Positions 36,165 to 45,191 of a stretch of DNA of 64,000 nucleotides are shown piece by piece. The position numbers and the translations under genes were made by a program. Under the pieces are notes generated by a model, which made no database searches, was not told where the DNA came from, and was given only the letters and a program-made list of their open reading frames with translations. Each line of letters starts with the position of its first letter. Position 1 is the stretch's first letter. The DNA is taken from assembly GCA_002696035.1 (NCBI GenBank), contig NZQV01000017.1, positions 101,690 through 165,689 of the forward strand, read 5' to 3'. This stretch comes from Balneola sp. (GTDB lineage Bacteria; Bacteroidota; Rhodothermia; Balneolales; Balneolaceae).

Positions 36165-36198
36165 TAAAAAAACCCGTGAAATAACTCACGGGCCTTTA
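36165..36198 (-). terminator. Rho-independent terminator of the nitroreductase gene
   Basis: On the minus strand GGCCCGTGAGTTATTTCACGGG forms a 7-bp stem (CCCGTGA/TCACGGG) followed by TTTTTTT. It lies 25 bases past the stop codon at 36224. Confidence 0.85.
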
Positions 36199-36223
36199 CA
36201 AATAAACCTAACCGGATATTTTA

Positions 36224-36868
36224 TCAGGCTAATTCCGGTACATCAGGTTTCAGAAATAACTCGTCTTTTGGCCGGCGGACTTTCTTCATTGGGGCAAGCC
36301 AGTCATTGCCTTCATCGCGATAGCCGAGCGTTAAAATAGCGATACTCTTCAGTCCCTTTTCCGGGAGATTGAGTAATTCATCCAGCTCTTCGTTTTTGAA
36401 TCCTTCCATAGGCGTGGCATCAACTTCTTCGATAGCTGCTGCCGAAAGCCCAAAGCCGAGAGCAATGTAAGCCTGCCGTGCTGACCAGTTAAACTGCTCT
36501 TCCACAGATCGCGAAGCCACTCCTTTTGCCATATTTCGAACCGGTTCCAGTTCCTCTTCACTCATTTCACGAACTTCTCCTGTCAGTCGTACAAATTCGT
36601 CAATACGCTCCTGTGTGACCTCATCCCAGGCCGCAAATATCAGCACATCAGATCCATCTACGATCTGGGTTTGGCCGTACGCAACCGGCTGTATCTGCTT
36701 TTTCAATTCCGGATCAGATACATGGATGACACTGAAAGGCTGGAGGCCGATAGACGTCGGTGCCATTTGAATGGCTTCTAAAATAGGATCCAGTTTTTCT
36801 GGCGGAACTGATTTTCCATTCATACTCTTGGTAGCGTATCTCCACTGTAAAGCTTCTTGTAATTTCAT
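36224..36868 (-). CDS. NAD(P)H-dependent nitroreductase family protein (FMN)
   Basis: A 214-residue nitroreductase-fold protein that would reduce nitro compounds or quinones with NAD(P)H. The FMN site begins MKLQEALQWRYATKSM (Arg/Tyr pattern RYATKSMNG) and continues with MAPTSIGLQPFSVIHV. The C-terminal half has WSARQAYIALGFGLSAAA and LKSIAILTLGYRDEGNDWL. It is an NfsB/MhqN-like type of normal length, monocistronic, with a terminator behind. A perfect 7-6-7 dyad 25 bases upstream of the start suggests a repressor. Confidence 0.93.
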   Translation of the reverse strand: MKLQEALQWRYATKSMNGKSVPPEKLDPILEAIQMAPTSIGLQPFSVIHVSDPELKKQIQPVAYGQTQIVDGSDVLIFAAWDEVTQERIDEFVRLTGEVREMSEEELEPVRNMAKGVASRSVEEQFNWSARQAYIALGFGLSAAAIEEVDATPMEGFKNEELDELLNLPEKGLKSIAILTLGYRDEGNDWLAPMKKVRRPKDELFLKPDVPELA

Positions 36869-36893
36869 AATAATTTGTTGAGTGAGTTAATAA

Positions 36894-36913
36894 ATAGTTT
36901 CATGTTAAACTAT
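36894..36913. promoter_or_regulatory. Candidate operator upstream of the nitroreductase gene
   Basis: ATAGTTT-CATGTT-AAACTAT is a perfect dyad with 7-base arms and a 6-base centre, 25 to 45 bases ahead of the start codon. A near copy (GTTTCAATGTTAAACTA) precedes the ring-cleavage operon at 46502. A MarR-type quinone sensor such as MhqR is the natural guess, but no such regulator is in the window. Confidence 0.5.
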
Positions 36914-37019
36914 CTCAACAAACGTGCCGCAATTCAATATCCTTCCAAATTGACCTCAATCAAATTCTTATACTACCGATAGGTTCCATCTATGGCATTT
37001 GCTCAAATTCACACCAAAT

Positions 37020-37053
37020 AAAAAACCCGCCTGCCTTTCGACAAACGGGTTTA
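37020..37053 (-). terminator. Rho-independent terminator of the M16 protease gene
   Basis: On the minus strand AAACCCG...CGGGTTT pairs around a 16-base loop and is followed by T residues. It lies 30 bases past the stop codon at 37084. Confidence 0.75.
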
Positions 37054-37083
37054 AAATGATAAGGAATCGAGAATCAAGGACCC

Positions 37084-39966
37084 TTATTCGTCCCCTCCTT
37101 CTTTTTCAGCTTCACCTTCCTGATAATCGGTAATGATGTCGCCTTTCTCTGTTACCGCAACTACTTCGTAACCCAGAGCTTCCAGGTTTTCACGATGCGC
37201 TGCGGCATCACCTACTACAAGAATGTAGAATTCATCGGGCTGCAGATGCTCTTTGGCAAGATCATCAATTTCAGCTTTTGTTATGCTATTGATGATATCT
37301 GATTGCTTTTCAACGAAGGTTTCATCAAGGTCATATCGTACGATCTCACGCAGGAATCCTGCTTTTTGGCCCGGAGTCTCATATTCACGGGCATCGCGCT
37401 GACCAATGGAATTTCGCATGAAAGTGAGTTCATCTTCCGTAATGCCGCCTTCACGATATTCGGTGATCTCTTTCATGAATTCGTACACCGCACTATCGGT
37501 TGCAGCTGATTTGATACCTGCCGATGCCGTAAATGGCCCGGGTTCGTCAGAGGCGCTGAAGTAAGAACGTGCACCGTAGGTCCAGCCTTTGTCTTCACGA
37601 AGGTTCAGGTTGATCCGGCTGTTGAATGCACCGCCCAACACGTAATTCATCAATCCGGTTTTAAAATACTCGCCGGTCGCATCGTAGGTCAGGTCGGTCA
37701 TGTAACCAATTCTGATCTGGGATTGTGGCGCACCGGGCTTATCAACCAGGTACACTTTCGTTTTGTCAGCAGATTTCACTTCAGGAAGTTCAGGTACTTC
37801 AGCTCCTTTTGCTTCCCAGTCTTTAAGGAATCCAAGTTTTGAAGTGATCTCTTCTCGTTCTACATCACCTACAATCACCAGCTCGCTTAAAGAAGGATCA
37901 TAGTATTTGTTGTAAAATTCTCTGACATCATCCAGCGTAATGCGCTCGATGGTTTCTTCCAGTCCACTTGCGGAAACGGAGTAGATATGCTCATCTCCAT
38001 AAAGAAGTCGGTCATACACCATTCCTGCCACAGAAGCGGGGTTTTGGTAGCTCGATTTCAAGCCTTCAAGCTGCTGCATTTTTACACGGTTGAAATCATC
38101 TTCCACAAAAGCGGGACGCATCAGGATCTCTTCAGCCAGTTCCAGAGTTTTGTCGAGATGTTTTTTCAATGTACTGATGTACACCGTTGTTGTGGAATTT
38201 CCTGATGAAACGCGAACAGTACTCGCTGTTTTTCGGAGTTCTTCCTGTATCTCTTCGGCTGTATAATTCTCAGTAGATTCGTTCATCATGGAAGATGTCA
38301 ATGAAGCCAGGCCTGCTTTATCCGGGGCGTAGGCATTCATTCTATGACCACCTTTAATGGTAAGCTGCATCGTAACGATGGGCACTTCGGTATAATTTGT
38401 TCCGATCACCTTGATGCCGTTGTCGAAATCGGTTCTCCAGTATTCAGGAACCTGAACAAGGGGAGCTGCTTTGGCTTCTGGCGTTTTGCTTCGGTCAAAG
38501 TCATCACCGGTTGGTCGTTCGTACTCAAGGCCGGTATAATCAACCTCTGGATACGGATGTTCACCCTCTGTTGGAGCTGTGTAATTGTCTGGTTGAGCCG
38601 GCTCTGCATTTTCATTTGGCAGTACACTTTGAATGACCGCAGGCTGATCATATACGTATTTATTGAACACACGCATGATATCTTCAGCTGTAACATCAAG
38701 ATATCGCTGCAGATCGTTATTGATGTAATCTGCAGAAGGCGCAAAGGTCTCATAACTGGCCAGCTGTGATACCTTACCACTTACGTTTGTAAGGCGATTC
38801 ACAAAGCTGGATTCATAAGAAGCCTTAATTTTCTGGAGATCTTCTTCTGAAACACCATCTTCAGCAAACTGCTCCAGAATACCGCGCATTTCTTCTTCAA
38901 AGTCGGATAATGTTTGACCGGGATAAGGAAGCACGAACATGCTAAACTCACCGGCTAGCTCACTTGAGCTATTACCTGCAAAGGCCTGAATGGCTTTCTG
39001 AGTTTGAACAAATTTCTGGAAGAAATAAGAACTACGTCCGGTTCCCAGAATCTGAGCCAGAAAGTCCAATGGTGCTTCATCCTCGTGATAACTCGGCACC
39101 GTAGGATAGGTGAAGATCAGTGCCGGGAAACGTATGTTGTTATCCACGTAAGAAACGTAGCGATCATCTTCGAGGGTTACCCGCTCCAGGTCCATATCCG
39201 GAACTTCAGGACCGGAAGGAATCACCCCAAAATATTTTTCGACCAGGGCTACTACTTCTTCAGGATCTACATCTCCACCTACAGTAAGCACTGCATTGTT
39301 TGGACCATACCAGCGAAGGAAAAAGTTCTTAAGATCTTCAAGATTTGCGCGGTCAAGATCTTCCAGTTTACCGATGGTCAGCCAGGAATATGGATGCCCA
39401 TATGGATAAAGTGAAGCCGCATTCAGCTCGCTGTATAAACCATACGCGCGGTTATCATAATTCTGCTGCTTCTCGTTCTTAACGGTAGAACGCTGGATCT
39501 CAAATTTCTCCTGGGTTACAGCAGGAAGAAAAAACCCCATTCGGTCGGCCTCAAGCCAAAGTGCAACTTCAAGCTGATTGCTGGGTACGGTTTCAAAATA
39601 GTTGGTCCGGTCGCGGTTGGTTGTACCATTCAAGGTTCCGCCCGATTCTGAGACGATCTTGAAATGTTCTTCATCAGCTACGTTCTCAGAGCCCTGGAAC
39701 ATCATATGCTCAAAAAAGTGAGCAAAACCGGATTTCCCAATTTCTTCTCTTGCAGAGCCTACATGATAGGTCACATCAACATGCACCAAGGGATCGGAAT
39801 CATCTTCGTGAATGATAAGTGTCAGCCCGTTTTCGAGCTCATATTTTTCATACGGAATAACGAGTTCGTCATCCGACTTTTCTACTTTCTCTATCAGTTT
39901 TGTTTGCCCATAACCTAGGTTCACAAACAATAGAGAAACTAAAATTACAGAAAGTAAGTGTTTCAT
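37084..39966 (-). CDS. M16-family zinc metalloprotease, two-domain form
   Basis: A 960-residue exported peptidase (signal peptide 1-20, ending NLGYGQ). The active domain has the inverted zinc motif HFFEH at 83-87 (HxxEH) with a distal Glu in the N-terminal half. The second, inactive M16 domain begins near residue 515 (FDNGIKVIGTNYTEVPIVTMQ in pieces). Such pitrilysin-type proteins degrade peptides in the periplasm or at the cell surface. The C-terminus is a low-complexity acidic tail (EGEAEKEGGDE). It is monocistronic. The start at 39966 is supported by the signal peptide. Confidence 0.93.
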   Translation of the reverse strand: MKHLLSVILVSLLFVNLGYGQTKLIEKVEKSDDELVIPYEKYELENGLTLIIHEDDSDPLVHVDVTYHVGSAREEIGKSGFAHFFEHMMFQGSENVADEEHFKIVSESGGTLNGTTNRDRTNYFETVPSNQLEVALWLEADRMGFFLPAVTQEKFEIQRSTVKNEKQQNYDNRAYGLYSELNAASLYPYGHPYSWLTIGKLEDLDRANLEDLKNFFLRWYGPNNAVLTVGGDVDPEEVVALVEKYFGVIPSGPEVPDMDLERVTLEDDRYVSYVDNNIRFPALIFTYPTVPSYHEDEAPLDFLAQILGTGRSSYFFQKFVQTQKAIQAFAGNSSSELAGEFSMFVLPYPGQTLSDFEEEMRGILEQFAEDGVSEEDLQKIKASYESSFVNRLTNVSGKVSQLASYETFAPSADYINNDLQRYLDVTAEDIMRVFNKYVYDQPAVIQSVLPNENAEPAQPDNYTAPTEGEHPYPEVDYTGLEYERPTGDDFDRSKTPEAKAAPLVQVPEYWRTDFDNGIKVIGTNYTEVPIVTMQLTIKGGHRMNAYAPDKAGLASLTSSMMNESTENYTAEEIQEELRKTASTVRVSSGNSTTTVYISTLKKHLDKTLELAEEILMRPAFVEDDFNRVKMQQLEGLKSSYQNPASVAGMVYDRLLYGDEHIYSVSASGLEETIERITLDDVREFYNKYYDPSLSELVIVGDVEREEITSKLGFLKDWEAKGAEVPELPEVKSADKTKVYLVDKPGAPQSQIRIGYMTDLTYDATGEYFKTGLMNYVLGGAFNSRINLNLREDKGWTYGARSYFSASDEPGPFTASAGIKSAATDSAVYEFMKEITEYREGGITEDELTFMRNSIGQRDAREYETPGQKAGFLREIVRYDLDETFVEKQSDIINSITKAEIDDLAKEHLQPDEFYILVVGDAAAHRENLEALGYEVVAVTEKGDIITDYQEGEAEKEGGDE

Positions 39967-40125
39967 AATTGTATGGTGTTTATATGATTTAGTATTGCCT
40001 GAATTTTAAGGAGGAATTTACAGAAGCCCAAGGCATTTGGAATTTTACACGTAATTTTTGGCCTCTTGGTTACCCCGATAATTACTACTACCATTATAAT
40101 AAAATATTATTCAAATATTACCTTC

Positions 40126-40133
40126 TAAATTTG
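40126..40133 (+). promoter_or_regulatory. Possible -7 box upstream of cysE
   Basis: TAAATTTG matches TAnnTTTG, about 97 bases ahead of the start codon. No good -33 TTG lies at the right distance, so this is only a candidate. Confidence 0.3.
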
Positions 40134-40229
40134 CCGACCTGAAACAGAACGCCTTCATTAAATGGGGTTTAGTGAACTGAATCCTTATCTTTTATTGTTA
40201 GGCTTTCCAACCTGTCACACAGCAACATC

Positions 40230-41057
40230 ATGATCTCTCAGGATTTTATAAAAGTTTTAGCAGCTGCCCATCGGGATGCCTCCAAATGTCCGCCCCCGGA
40301 AATGGTGATCACTTTCTTCGAACACCTTCTTAGTATATTATTTCCTGAATTCTCCCGAAATCGCCAATCTGATGAAGCCGGAATTCAACAAATACTCCAA
40401 AAATGTAAAACCGAACTTCGCACGATCTTAGATCAAAATGAAGAGTGTGTAGAAAGCGACCGAAGCGGACTTGAAGATGCCTTTTTTGAACAATTACCTT
40501 CTATCCGAACGGCTCTTTTAAAAGATATAGAAGCAATTTTTGCCGGAGATCCTGCTGCCCGTAGTAACGGTGAGATCATTCGAACATACCCTGGCTTTTA
40601 TGCCATGGCGGCTCACCGAATTGCCCACGAACTACTTAAACTTGGGGTGAATTTGATTCCCCGCATCATCTCTGAACACGCACACAAACAAACCGGAATC
40701 GATATTCATCCCGGTGCTGAGATCGGTGATCACTTCTGCATCGATCATGGAACAGGCATCGTGATCGGAGAGACCACGAAGATCGGATCCCATGTCAAGA
40801 TCTATCAGGGTGTAACATTGGGCGGATTGAGCGTAAATAAAGAAGATGCCAAGAAAAAACGTCACCCCACTATTGAAGATAACGTGGTTATCTATTCGGG
40901 AGCTACAATTTTGGGCGGAAATACTACTATTGGGGAAGGGAGCATCATTGGCGGGAATGTATGGCTCACTAAAAGCGTGCCCCCAAATTCCAAGATCTAC
41001 TACCAAGCCAAAATGACGAATTCCGAAGGAGAAACGGATACCATTACCTACAAATAG
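40230..41057 (+). CDS. cysE: Serine O-acetyltransferase
   Basis: Transfers acetyl from acetyl-CoA to serine to give O-acetylserine, the substrate of the next gene's product. The 275-residue protein has an N-terminal helical domain (1-130) and then left-handed beta-helix hexapeptide repeats with GIDIHPGAEIGDHFCIDHGTG (substrate-site Asp and His), VIGETTKIGSHVKIYQGVTLGG and ATILGGNTTIGEGSIIGG. It is of the EpsC-like longer type. The gap to the cysteine synthase gene is 116 bases, so co-transcription is probable. Confidence 0.94.
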   Translation: MISQDFIKVLAAAHRDASKCPPPEMVITFFEHLLSILFPEFSRNRQSDEAGIQQILQKCKTELRTILDQNEECVESDRSGLEDAFFEQLPSIRTALLKDIEAIFAGDPAARSNGEIIRTYPGFYAMAAHRIAHELLKLGVNLIPRIISEHAHKQTGIDIHPGAEIGDHFCIDHGTGIVIGETTKIGSHVKIYQGVTLGGLSVNKEDAKKKRHPTIEDNVVIYSGATILGGNTTIGEGSIIGGNVWLTKSVPPNSKIYYQAKMTNSEGETDTITYK

Positions 41058-41173
41058 AATCCCAATCTATTTGTGATTAGATCTTGAGCAGCTTGCCTTG
41101 CTTGAAACTAAAGGGCAAGTTGACCGACCTACGATCTGAAACCTTTTTGCACTAATGTAAAAATCATAAAACC

Positions 41174-42055
41174 ATGAACATCGAAGAACTTATTGGCAAC
41201 ACGCCGCTTATTGAACTACGGAATATTCCCACCAACAAAAATGTCACGATCTACTGCAAGCTGGAGGGGCAGAATCCCGGTGGCAGCGTTAAAGACCGTG
41301 CTGCTTTGGGGATGATCAACGGAGCGCTGGAACGCGGAGACATCATACCCGGAGACACCTTAGTGGAAGCAACCAGCGGAAATACAGGCATTGCACTGGC
41401 TATGATCGCCTCCCTGAAAGGACTCCACATCAAGCTGCTTATGCCCGAAAGTGCCACCGAAGAACGTATCAAATCCATGAAGGCTTATGGAGCTGAAGTG
41501 ATCCTTACACCCGCAGAAAAAACCATCGAGTACTCTCGGGAACTCGCGCAGGAAATGGCTGATGAACACGGATATTACCAACTCAACCAATTTGCCAATC
41601 CCGATAACTATAAGATGCACGCTCGCACCACCGGACCTGAGATCTGGCGAGACACGGATGGCAAGATCACACACTTTGTATCGGCCATGGGAACCACCGG
41701 AACCATTATGGGCGTGTCCCGGTATCTGAAAAGCCAGAATCCTGACGTTCAAATTGTAGGAACTCAACCCACGGAAGGTGCTTCCATCCCGGGAATCCGA
41801 AGATGGTCGCCGGAGTATTTACCAAAAATATTTGACGACAAACGTGTTGACCGAACCGTGGATGTGAGTCAGGATGAAGCTACCACCATGGCCCGACGTA
41901 TGGCCAAAGAGGAAGGCATCTTTGCCGGAATGAGCAGTGGCGGTGCATTGACGGCGGCACTCAAAGTAGCCGAGGATCTTGATGAAGGTGTCATAGTCTG
42001 CATCACCTGCGATCGTGGAGACCGGTATTTAAGCTCTGTCTTATTTGAGGAGTAA
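41174..42055 (+). CDS. cysM: Cysteine synthase (O-acetylserine sulfhydrylase), CysM type
   Basis: PLP enzyme that makes cysteine from O-acetylserine and sulfide or thiosulfate. The 293-residue protein has GQNPGGSVKDRAAL near 32-45 (PLP Lys in SVKDR), ATSGNTGIALAM near 66 (phosphate/substrate loop), GTTGTIMGV near 177 (PLP phosphate loop) and GISSG-like GMSSGGALTAA near 258. The short form and PGGSVKDR rather than GGSVKDRI resemble CysM (B-type). It works directly with the upstream CysE. Confidence 0.92.
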   Translation: MNIEELIGNTPLIELRNIPTNKNVTIYCKLEGQNPGGSVKDRAALGMINGALERGDIIPGDTLVEATSGNTGIALAMIASLKGLHIKLLMPESATEERIKSMKAYGAEVILTPAEKTIEYSRELAQEMADEHGYYQLNQFANPDNYKMHARTTGPEIWRDTDGKITHFVSAMGTTGTIMGVSRYLKSQNPDVQIVGTQPTEGASIPGIRRWSPEYLPKIFDDKRVDRTVDVSQDEATTMARRMAKEEGIFAGMSSGGALTAALKVAEDLDEGVIVCITCDRGDRYLSSVLFEE

Positions 42056-42298
42056 TATCATCCAATTTCTTGATGCGAAGATGATTGATCAGTGATCGAA
42101 ATGCTCTGCGAACATCCGCGTAAGACTCTGCGCAAATCAGCGATAAATTCATGGTTTTAACTGTCTCAAAAATTGAAAGTTTCCGAGAGGTTCTGCGAGG
42201 CACTAACTTTGTAAACAGACGTAGCCTTTGAGCTAATTTTCAATTTATTATTCTCGGAGATTCACGCGGATTGAAACGCAGAGTTTCGCTGAAACTGA
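42056..42298. other. Intergenic region with short degenerate repeats
   Basis: Convergent gene ends. The sequence contains several related CTGCG-type words (CTCTGCGAAC, CTCTGCGCAA, GTTCTGCGAGG, CGCAGAGTTTCGC) in both orientations, which looks like the remains of an inverted repeat element. No gene is seen. Confidence 0.4.
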
Positions 42299-43474
42299 TT
42301 ATCCGCTTTGAATGACCTTCTCAAAATTCACCGGATCGGTTGCTCCCTCCGTATTCACCAACAGTATTTTAGATTTTGAATTCAGTTCTAACTTTTCTTT
42401 GATCGCTGAATAATTCGGGTTCCTGCACATTTCTATCAATGCTCCAAAAGTCACCGCGCCGGCTTCCCCTGATATTATTATGGGATCACTTTTTTCGGGA
42501 TGATAATAACTTCGCATCCCCAACGCCGAGATCTTATCCGAACAGCTCAGCATAAAATCGGTCCCATCACGAATAACAGGCCATGCAATAGGATTGGGCT
42601 CGGCGCAGGCAAGTCCGGCCATCATGGTATCTACTTTTCCCGGATAGTTGTGTGCTTTCCCGTCGTTTATTTGTGCGGAATGATAAAAGCAGTTGGCGCA
42701 GTCCGGTTCGGTAATTATGATCTTGATGCCGTCACTTTCATAAACTGTTCTGAAATACTGAATGAGTGAACTCGCCAAACTACCAACACCGGCTTGAATA
42801 AAAATATGGGTTGGAACATCCCAGGCTAACTGCTCCTTCACTTCTTCAAAAATTGTTGAATAACCTGCGATGATCCATTCGGGAATTTGGGTATAATTTT
42901 CCCAGGCGGTATCTGAGATCACCTTCCAGCCGTATTCTTCAGCATCCTTGGCGATCTGTCGGGCGGCATCATCGTAACCTCCTTCAAAAATGGTGACCGT
43001 TCCGCCCACTTTTTCAATAGCTTCAATTCGTGCCGACACCATTTCTTTGGGAACGTAAATTTGTGATTCATAACCCAATTTGGAGACAATATACGCCACA
43101 CCCAACCCGTGATTTCCATCAGTCATCGTAGCAAAAACGATCTCTTCCGAATCAGGGAAATTTGTGGCGTGAAGCTGCTCGAAATGCAAATCCTCAAGAT
43201 CATACCGCTGCTGCAAAAATCGAGCAATGGCAAAAGAACCTCCGAGCGCCTTGTACGACTTCAATCCAAAACGATGACTTTCGTCTTTAACCCAAATTCG
43301 ATTCACCCCCAACTTTTTGGACAGCGCATTCAATGAGTGCAATGGAGTGATGGAATACTCCGGTAATTGTCGATGAAATTCCAGAATCGAATCGGTTGGA
43401 AATGCATCCCATTCCTTCCAGGTTTTTGGATTCACTTTTTGATTGGGTACAAAACTCAAAGATGTTTTAGCCAT
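42299..43474 (-). CDS. Diaminopropionate ammonia-lyase
   Basis: PLP enzyme that converts 2,3-diaminopropionate (and D-serine in some cases) to pyruvate and ammonia. The 391-residue protein matches the DpaL/YgeX pattern: KDESHRFGLKSYKALGGSFA near 65-84 with the PLP Lys in SYKALGG, ATMTDGNHGLGVAY near 120, and GVGSLASSLIQYF in the phosphate loop region. The second gene of a two-gene operon with the M20 amidohydrolase (gap 3 bases). In E. coli ygeX also lies beside a peptidase gene, ygeY, so the pairing is conserved in principle. Start at ATG 43474. Confidence 0.92.
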   Translation of the reverse strand: MAKTSLSFVPNQKVNPKTWKEWDAFPTDSILEFHRQLPEYSITPLHSLNALSKKLGVNRIWVKDESHRFGLKSYKALGGSFAIARFLQQRYDLEDLHFEQLHATNFPDSEEIVFATMTDGNHGLGVAYIVSKLGYESQIYVPKEMVSARIEAIEKVGGTVTIFEGGYDDAARQIAKDAEEYGWKVISDTAWENYTQIPEWIIAGYSTIFEEVKEQLAWDVPTHIFIQAGVGSLASSLIQYFRTVYESDGIKIIITEPDCANCFYHSAQINDGKAHNYPGKVDTMMAGLACAEPNPIAWPVIRDGTDFMLSCSDKISALGMRSYYHPEKSDPIIISGEAGAVTFGALIEMCRNPNYSAIKEKLELNSKSKILLVNTEGATDPVNFEKVIQSG

Positions 43475-43477
43475 TTT

Positions 43478-44719
43478 TTAGCGCTCCAATAATACCAACA
43501 ACACATGCAGCAACGTATTGATACCGCGTTCCAGGTCCTCGTCTTTGGTAAACTCCTCGATGTTATGAGAAATACCATCCACCGAAGGCACAAAGATCAT
43601 CGAAGTTGGACAAACCGCTGCCATCATCTGCGCATCATGTCCGGCCCCGCTGATCATTTTTCTGGATGAGTAACCTAATGTTTCAGCTTGTTTTTCGATC
43701 AGATCGGCGACTTCCGGGGAGAAATCTACCGGCTCAAACCGAACGAGTTCTTTACGTTCAAAACGAGTTCCTTCAGTATCACATAGCTCTTTCAGTTTTT
43801 GATCTACAGTATTCTGAAGTTCATGCAATGTCTCTTTTTCAGGGTGACGAAGATCGGTAGTCAACCTCACTTTTTCGGGCACTACGTTGATGAGGTTGGG
43901 AGAAACTTCTGTAATTCCAACCGTTCCGGCTCCGCCCAGTGCTTCTGCCTTTTCGCGAACAAAAGCGGTCAATTGAGCCGCTACTAATCCGGCATCATTC
44001 CGAAGTGGGATGGGCGTTGTTCCGGCATGGGCAGCCCGACCTAAAATTTGATATTCCGTCCAAAAAATACCCTGCACTTTAGTGACGGCGCCAATATCGA
44101 TTTCCTCATTCTCCAGGATCGGTCCCTGTTCAATATGGATCTCCACAAAATGCGAAACCGGAAAATCTCCCGGTTCCATCTCTCCTTTATAACCGATGCG
44201 TTCCAGTTCTTCTCCAAGCTTCACCTTGCCATCCACAGATTCAATATCGTAGAGTTCTTTTGGGGTGTTCGCTTTTTTGAATGCCAGGCTGCCCATCATA
44301 TCCGGGGTGAACCGAACGCCTTCTTCGTTTGTAAAACTGGCAACTTTCAGCGGTCTTTTGGGTTGAATGTCATTTTCCCGGAGGGTTTCAATGATCTCCA
44401 GTCCACCTAGAACGCCCAATGGACCATCGAAAAGTCCGCCGGTTCCCACGGTATCCAGATGGGAGCCGGTCATTACGCACGGGGCATCGGTTTGTCCGGG
44501 CAGGGTGATGAACATATTCCCGATCTGATCCACTTCAAGCTGAAGCCCCAGTTCTTGCACCCACTTTTTCAGCAGATTACGGGCAGCCTTGTCTTCATCA
44601 GAAAGTGCAAGCCGACAGACCCCGCCACCATTCATCGCGCCTATCTTGTTTAGCTCATCCAGCCTTTTTTTGAAGCGCTTAAAGTTGATTTGGAGTTTAG
44701 ATACATCATTCATGCCCAT
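43478..44719 (-). CDS. M20-family amidohydrolase (N-carbamoyl-amino-acid hydrolase/allantoate amidohydrolase-like)
   Basis: A 413-residue metal hydrolase of the HyuC/AllC type. Metal motifs are TGSHLDTVGTGGLFDGPLGV (near 80-99, His and Asp ligands), SFTNEEGVRFTPDM (near 127) and EIHIEQGPILE (near 190); the dimerisation domain is in the middle and the last ligand is in SGAGHDAQMMA (near 365). It would open N-carbamoyl or ureido groups of amino-acid-like substrates. With the following diaminopropionate lyase, a pathway that frees and then deaminates an unusual diamino acid is plausible. The true start may be the third codon's ATG instead of the first. Confidence 0.9.
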   Translation of the reverse strand: MGMNDVSKLQINFKRFKKRLDELNKIGAMNGGGVCRLALSDEDKAARNLLKKWVQELGLQLEVDQIGNMFITLPGQTDAPCVMTGSHLDTVGTGGLFDGPLGVLGGLEIIETLRENDIQPKRPLKVASFTNEEGVRFTPDMMGSLAFKKANTPKELYDIESVDGKVKLGEELERIGYKGEMEPGDFPVSHFVEIHIEQGPILENEEIDIGAVTKVQGIFWTEYQILGRAAHAGTTPIPLRNDAGLVAAQLTAFVREKAEALGGAGTVGITEVSPNLINVVPEKVRLTTDLRHPEKETLHELQNTVDQKLKELCDTEGTRFERKELVRFEPVDFSPEVADLIEKQAETLGYSSRKMISGAGHDAQMMAAVCPTSMIFVPSVDGISHNIEEFTKDEDLERGINTLLHVLLVLLER

Positions 44720-45140
44720 ACATACTTTTTCTTCGATGATACTGATACTTCTTCTATGATTTCAATAACTCTTATAGAAAGTTGGGCCGTCCCTACCGAG
44801 ATTTAGGAACTTCTGCCTTAAATGTTGAATGTTCTTTGTTCAATGTTCCATCGGCCTCAGAAGAAAGAGCGTATAGAAGATGACGGAATGAAGCGTTAAG
44901 AAAGAAATCATACCGCTGAACAACTAAGAAGCAATCTCCGATCGTGAAGGAGCATTGATTTCTTTTAGCGTAATGAAGTCAGCTTTAGCTCTTTTTTCGC
45001 AGCCGGGAGCTTTTGGTTCTTTTGTCGGTACAAAAGAACAGGAGCTGGCAAAGATCAAAACGGAGAAGTGGGAAGCTGGAGCTTCGGGGAGACCGCTATT
45101 TAAGTTCACCCCTTTTTGACGAATGACAACTGAAGGCCAT
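44720..45140. other. Intergenic region upstream of the amidohydrolase operon, no convincing gene
   Basis: It contains the amidohydrolase promoter region, several AATGTTGAATGTTC-type words (near 44,820), and an inverted patch around TTTTGGTTCTTTTGTCGGTACAAAAGAACAG (in two arms: GTTCTTTTGT and ACAAAAGAAC). A 61-codon frame at 44924-45109 has no ribosome site and overlaps this palindrome, so it was not called. Confidence 0.5.
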
Positions 45141-45174
45141 AAAAAAGTCCTGCAAGATCGTACAGGACTTTTTA
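45141..45174 (-). terminator. Rho-independent terminator of the lipoprotein gene
   Basis: AGTCCTG and CAGGACT form the stem around CAAGATCGTA, with T and A runs on each side. On the minus strand it follows the stop codon at 45192 by about 18 bases. Confidence 0.85.
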
Positions 45175-45191
45175 TTTACTCGCAATTCGTA

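Noticed and set aside
44924..45109. 61-codon frame on the minus strand
   Set aside because: No ribosome site; it lies over an intergenic palindrome and its translation looks like random sequence.
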